From NCBI GenBank assembly GCA_945883815.1, contig CAMCYJ010000021.1, forward strand, positions 1-46,453: DNA of 46,453 nucleotides, given 5' to 3'. The notes beneath the pieces were generated by a model. It searched no databases, was not told the DNA's origin, and worked only from the letters and a program-made list of their open reading frames with translations. A program made the position numbers and the translations under genes. Positions within the stretch are counted from its first letter, which is position 1. The number at the start of each line of letters is the position of its first letter. The stretch comes from Akkermansia muciniphila. Its GTDB lineage: Bacteria; Verrucomicrobiota; Verrucomicrobiia; Limisphaerales; UBA9464. This document shows, piece after piece, positions 44,682 to 46,453 of this stretch.

Positions 44682-46453
44682 GGCTTGGTCTCGTTGGGGG
44701 TGACCGGCGGAGCGCTGAACCAAGGACCGATGTACTCCTGATACAGGCTCAGCGAGAACTGAGTGAGCACCGCTGGCTCACCAGAGTCGAAGGCAGCCCA
44801 GACGAACTGGTTCACTGCATTGCGACCGCCGAATCGGAGGTGCAATGTTCTGAAATTGCCCCCTTCTTTCTGGGTCAGTGTCACGGCGTGGTCCAACTGG
44901 TCGAAGGCGAACTGCTTGAGGGCCGCTTCGTTCGGCACCGGGAACCGACCGATGGGGGCCTGACCGATGCGGAACAGTCCTTCGTCAATCGCGGGATCGG
45001 GCAACAGGCCTTGCACCGCAACCGCCCCATCCCAACGGCCTGCGGCATTGCGTTTGAGGATACGCGTGCGCCCCTGTTGGCGGATCTCAATTTGAACGAC
45101 GTTGCTGGGATTCAGGTTCCAGTCGCGGAACTGGGACGCTGATACCGGCAAGACTTGGAGATCGCCCGCTGCGATCCCGTAAATCCCCGGTTCGTCCGAT
45201 CGACGCACCGAGAGCCGGCGGCCATCGCCCAAGGGATCTCCCAGACTGAGGCGAGTCAGCAGCGTCGGAGTGCTGTTGGATTTGCCAATGGAGAAGGCGT
45301 ACTCCCGAGCCGGTTGAGTCAGACCGTACCGGGAGGGATCCGTACCCAGATCATCGAGGAAATCCTCAATCCGCAACCGCATGAATCGCTGGAAAGTTTC
45401 TCGAACCCAGGGACCGTCCGCCGGAAAACGCCGGGGAGTTGTCACCCACCAGTTCGTGCCCTGCTTCTCCAAGGTGAAGGGCTCTGGACCGGCACGCACT
45501 TCCAAACGATCCAAGCCAGCAATGGAGGGCATCAGACGCCGATCCCGGTAAGTGGCCAGAGGGCGTTTAAGTGCATCCAGAATGCTGTTGGTGATACGGA
45601 CGATGTTCCCGAAATCCGAGCGTCGCACATAAATCTCTCCGGGCGCATTGGTCGGGGCGCGACCGAACTGAAGCCTGAGAACCTCGTTGGTACCTCGCTT
45701 CAGGACCATCTGGGCGCTGGGCTTGGACAATCCGTAATCATCGGCGGAAACACTGAGCACATCGCTGACAAAGGCAAAAACCCGTGAGTCGGCGGCATCG
45801 ATGAGCAGGCGTCGGATCTGGTCGTCATTGGCCCGTGCCACCAGCGGACGGATGAGCCCCCAGGTGCCGTTGGTCGTCAAGGCCGCTTCAAACTCGGTTT
45901 CTCCGCGAACCTCCAACCGATCGAAGGGCAGTGAATCGGCATCGAAAAGCCGGCGGTCACGCCAGTCTTCTGGCGATGCAGGCAATGCCTCCAGCAAGCC
46001 AGCGTCGGCGGTGAACACCCCGTCCTGGCCCACTTGCTGGAAATACAACTGACTCCCCAGAGCCGTGCGGCTGCCCAAGCGCAGGATGCTCATACCCTCG
46101 CGGGTGCGAATGGTCAGGACATCGGGTCGCTCCAATCCGAAGGCTTCAAGTGCACCGCGCTGGGCGGCCACCTCAGCACCGGACAAGTGCGAACGCGGAA
46201 CCAGATTACCGAGCATCTCCAACAAACGTTCCACGCTCGTCGACTGAACCGGGTAATGGATTGGAGACCTCAGGAACCAGGCCGAGTTGGTCCGCTCCAA
46301 GCGGATGGCCACATTGGATCGGAGGATTTCGACCGAGATTACCTCGCGCGGATCCAATCGGCGAAAGCGCACCGATCCGGCGGCGCCAGCCACCCGGACC
46401 TCATCGCGGCGTTCGGTCATGGCCAGCCATCCCCCGAGCAGGACGGCCAGCAA
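44678..46453 (-). CDS. DUF4340 domain protein, N-terminus cut by the window edge
   Basis: The frame runs 591 codons to the window end; the first visible codon is TTG in a hydrophobic stretch (AVLLGGWLAMTE), probably the end of an N-terminal membrane helix, so the true start may lie just outside. Repeated units match DUF4340, a beta-rich periplasmic domain often found beside ABC transport genes of gliding or export systems: WFLRSPIHYPVQ, VERLLEMLGNLVPRS, ALEAFGLERPDVLTI, LRLGSRTALGSQLYF, and again in the middle (YGLSKPSAQMVLKRG, DYGLTQP-like RYGLTQPAREYAFSI). The stop overlaps the AsmA-like gene by 4 bases. Upstream ABC genes, usual for this family, would lie beyond the edge. Confidence 0.8.
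   Translation of the reverse strand: MLAVLLGGWLAMTERRDEVRVAGAAGSVRFRRLDPREVISVEILRSNVAIRLERTNSAWFLRSPIHYPVQSTSVERLLEMLGNLVPRSHLSGAEVAAQRGALEAFGLERPDVLTIRTREGMSILRLGSRTALGSQLYFQQVGQDGVFTADAGLLEALPASPEDWRDRRLFDADSLPFDRLEVRGETEFEAALTTNGTWGLIRPLVARANDDQIRRLLIDAADSRVFAFVSDVLSVSADDYGLSKPSAQMVLKRGTNEVLRLQFGRAPTNAPGEIYVRRSDFGNIVRITNSILDALKRPLATYRDRRLMPSIAGLDRLEVRAGPEPFTLEKQGTNWWVTTPRRFPADGPWVRETFQRFMRLRIEDFLDDLGTDPSRYGLTQPAREYAFSIGKSNSTPTLLTRLSLGDPLGDGRRLSVRRSDEPGIYGIAAGDLQVLPVSASQFRDWNLNPSNVVQIEIRQQGRTRILKRNAAGRWDGAVAVQGLLPDPAIDEGLFRIGQAPIGRFPVPNEAALKQFAFDQLDHAVTLTQKEGGNFRTLHLRFGGRNAVNQFVWAAFDSGEPAVLTQFSLSLYQEYIGPWFSAPPVTPNETKP

Noticed and set aside
1-46453. CRISPR arrays, tRNA and rRNA genes
   Set aside because: No regularly spaced repeats, no cloverleaf with a GTTCGA-type T loop and no rRNA-like stretch were noticed by eye; a covariance-model scan would settle it.

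Overview
The window looks like chromosome of a Verrucomicrobiota bacterium, probably the Limisphaerales/Pedosphaerales side (subdivision 3). This rests on gene content. There are two pairs of DUF1549/DUF1553 'planctomycete cytochrome c' and DUF1501 genes, a CotH/lamin-tail protein, a Tat-exported Gfo/Idh/MocA oxidoreductase, a CRTAC1-type FG-GAP protein, and a pseudopilin with the [19 protein letters not shown] start typical of that group. Most of the DNA is GC-rich; one patch at about 9.9-11.4 kb and a short patch at about 29.9 kb are clearly AT-richer.

Layout. 1-8.0 kb: the end of a CotH/lamin-tail protein, then a Gfo/Idh/MocA oxidoreductase divergent from a DUF1549/1553-DUF1501 pair. 8.0-15.5 kb: a decaying accessory zone with a truncated RAYT transposase, a DPxAA-repeat gene killed by one stop codon, two AT-rich orphan genes, an IS21 istA remnant, a CRTAC1 pseudogene with two lesions, one apparently intact TylF-like methyltransferase, and the last 21 codons of a lost DUF1501 gene. 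15.6-23.8 kb: housekeeping-like genes, namely divergent oligopeptidase B and prolyl oligopeptidase, MTA phosphorylase, and an Lhr-type helicase.

23.4-30.35 kb is the most interesting part. Two accessory insertions lie one after the other on either side of a small FmdB-type zinc-ribbon gene. Each is bounded by a duplicated 3' end of the neighbouring chromosomal gene. Island 1 sits between two 450-bp copies of the lhr 3' end (about 2% different). It holds IS3 debris and an intact AAA ATPase + DUF4276 pair, which may be the middle of a larger defence operon cut at both ends. Island 2 sits between two 279-bp copies of an amidase 3' end (about 10% different). It holds a complete hipBA toxin-antitoxin pair with a clear palindromic operator.

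30.1-36.2 kb: a reverse-strand operon of DUF1549/1553, DUF1501 and a Tat-lipoprotein amidase. 36.5-46.45 kb: a pseudopilin with a small lipoprotein, then a reverse-strand run of a DUF4340 protein (cut by the window edge), an AsmA-like protein, 6-phosphogluconolactonase, and a membrane-bound spermidine synthase-like protein. No tRNA, rRNA or CRISPR array was seen. All family names come from reading the translated sequence; no database search was run.
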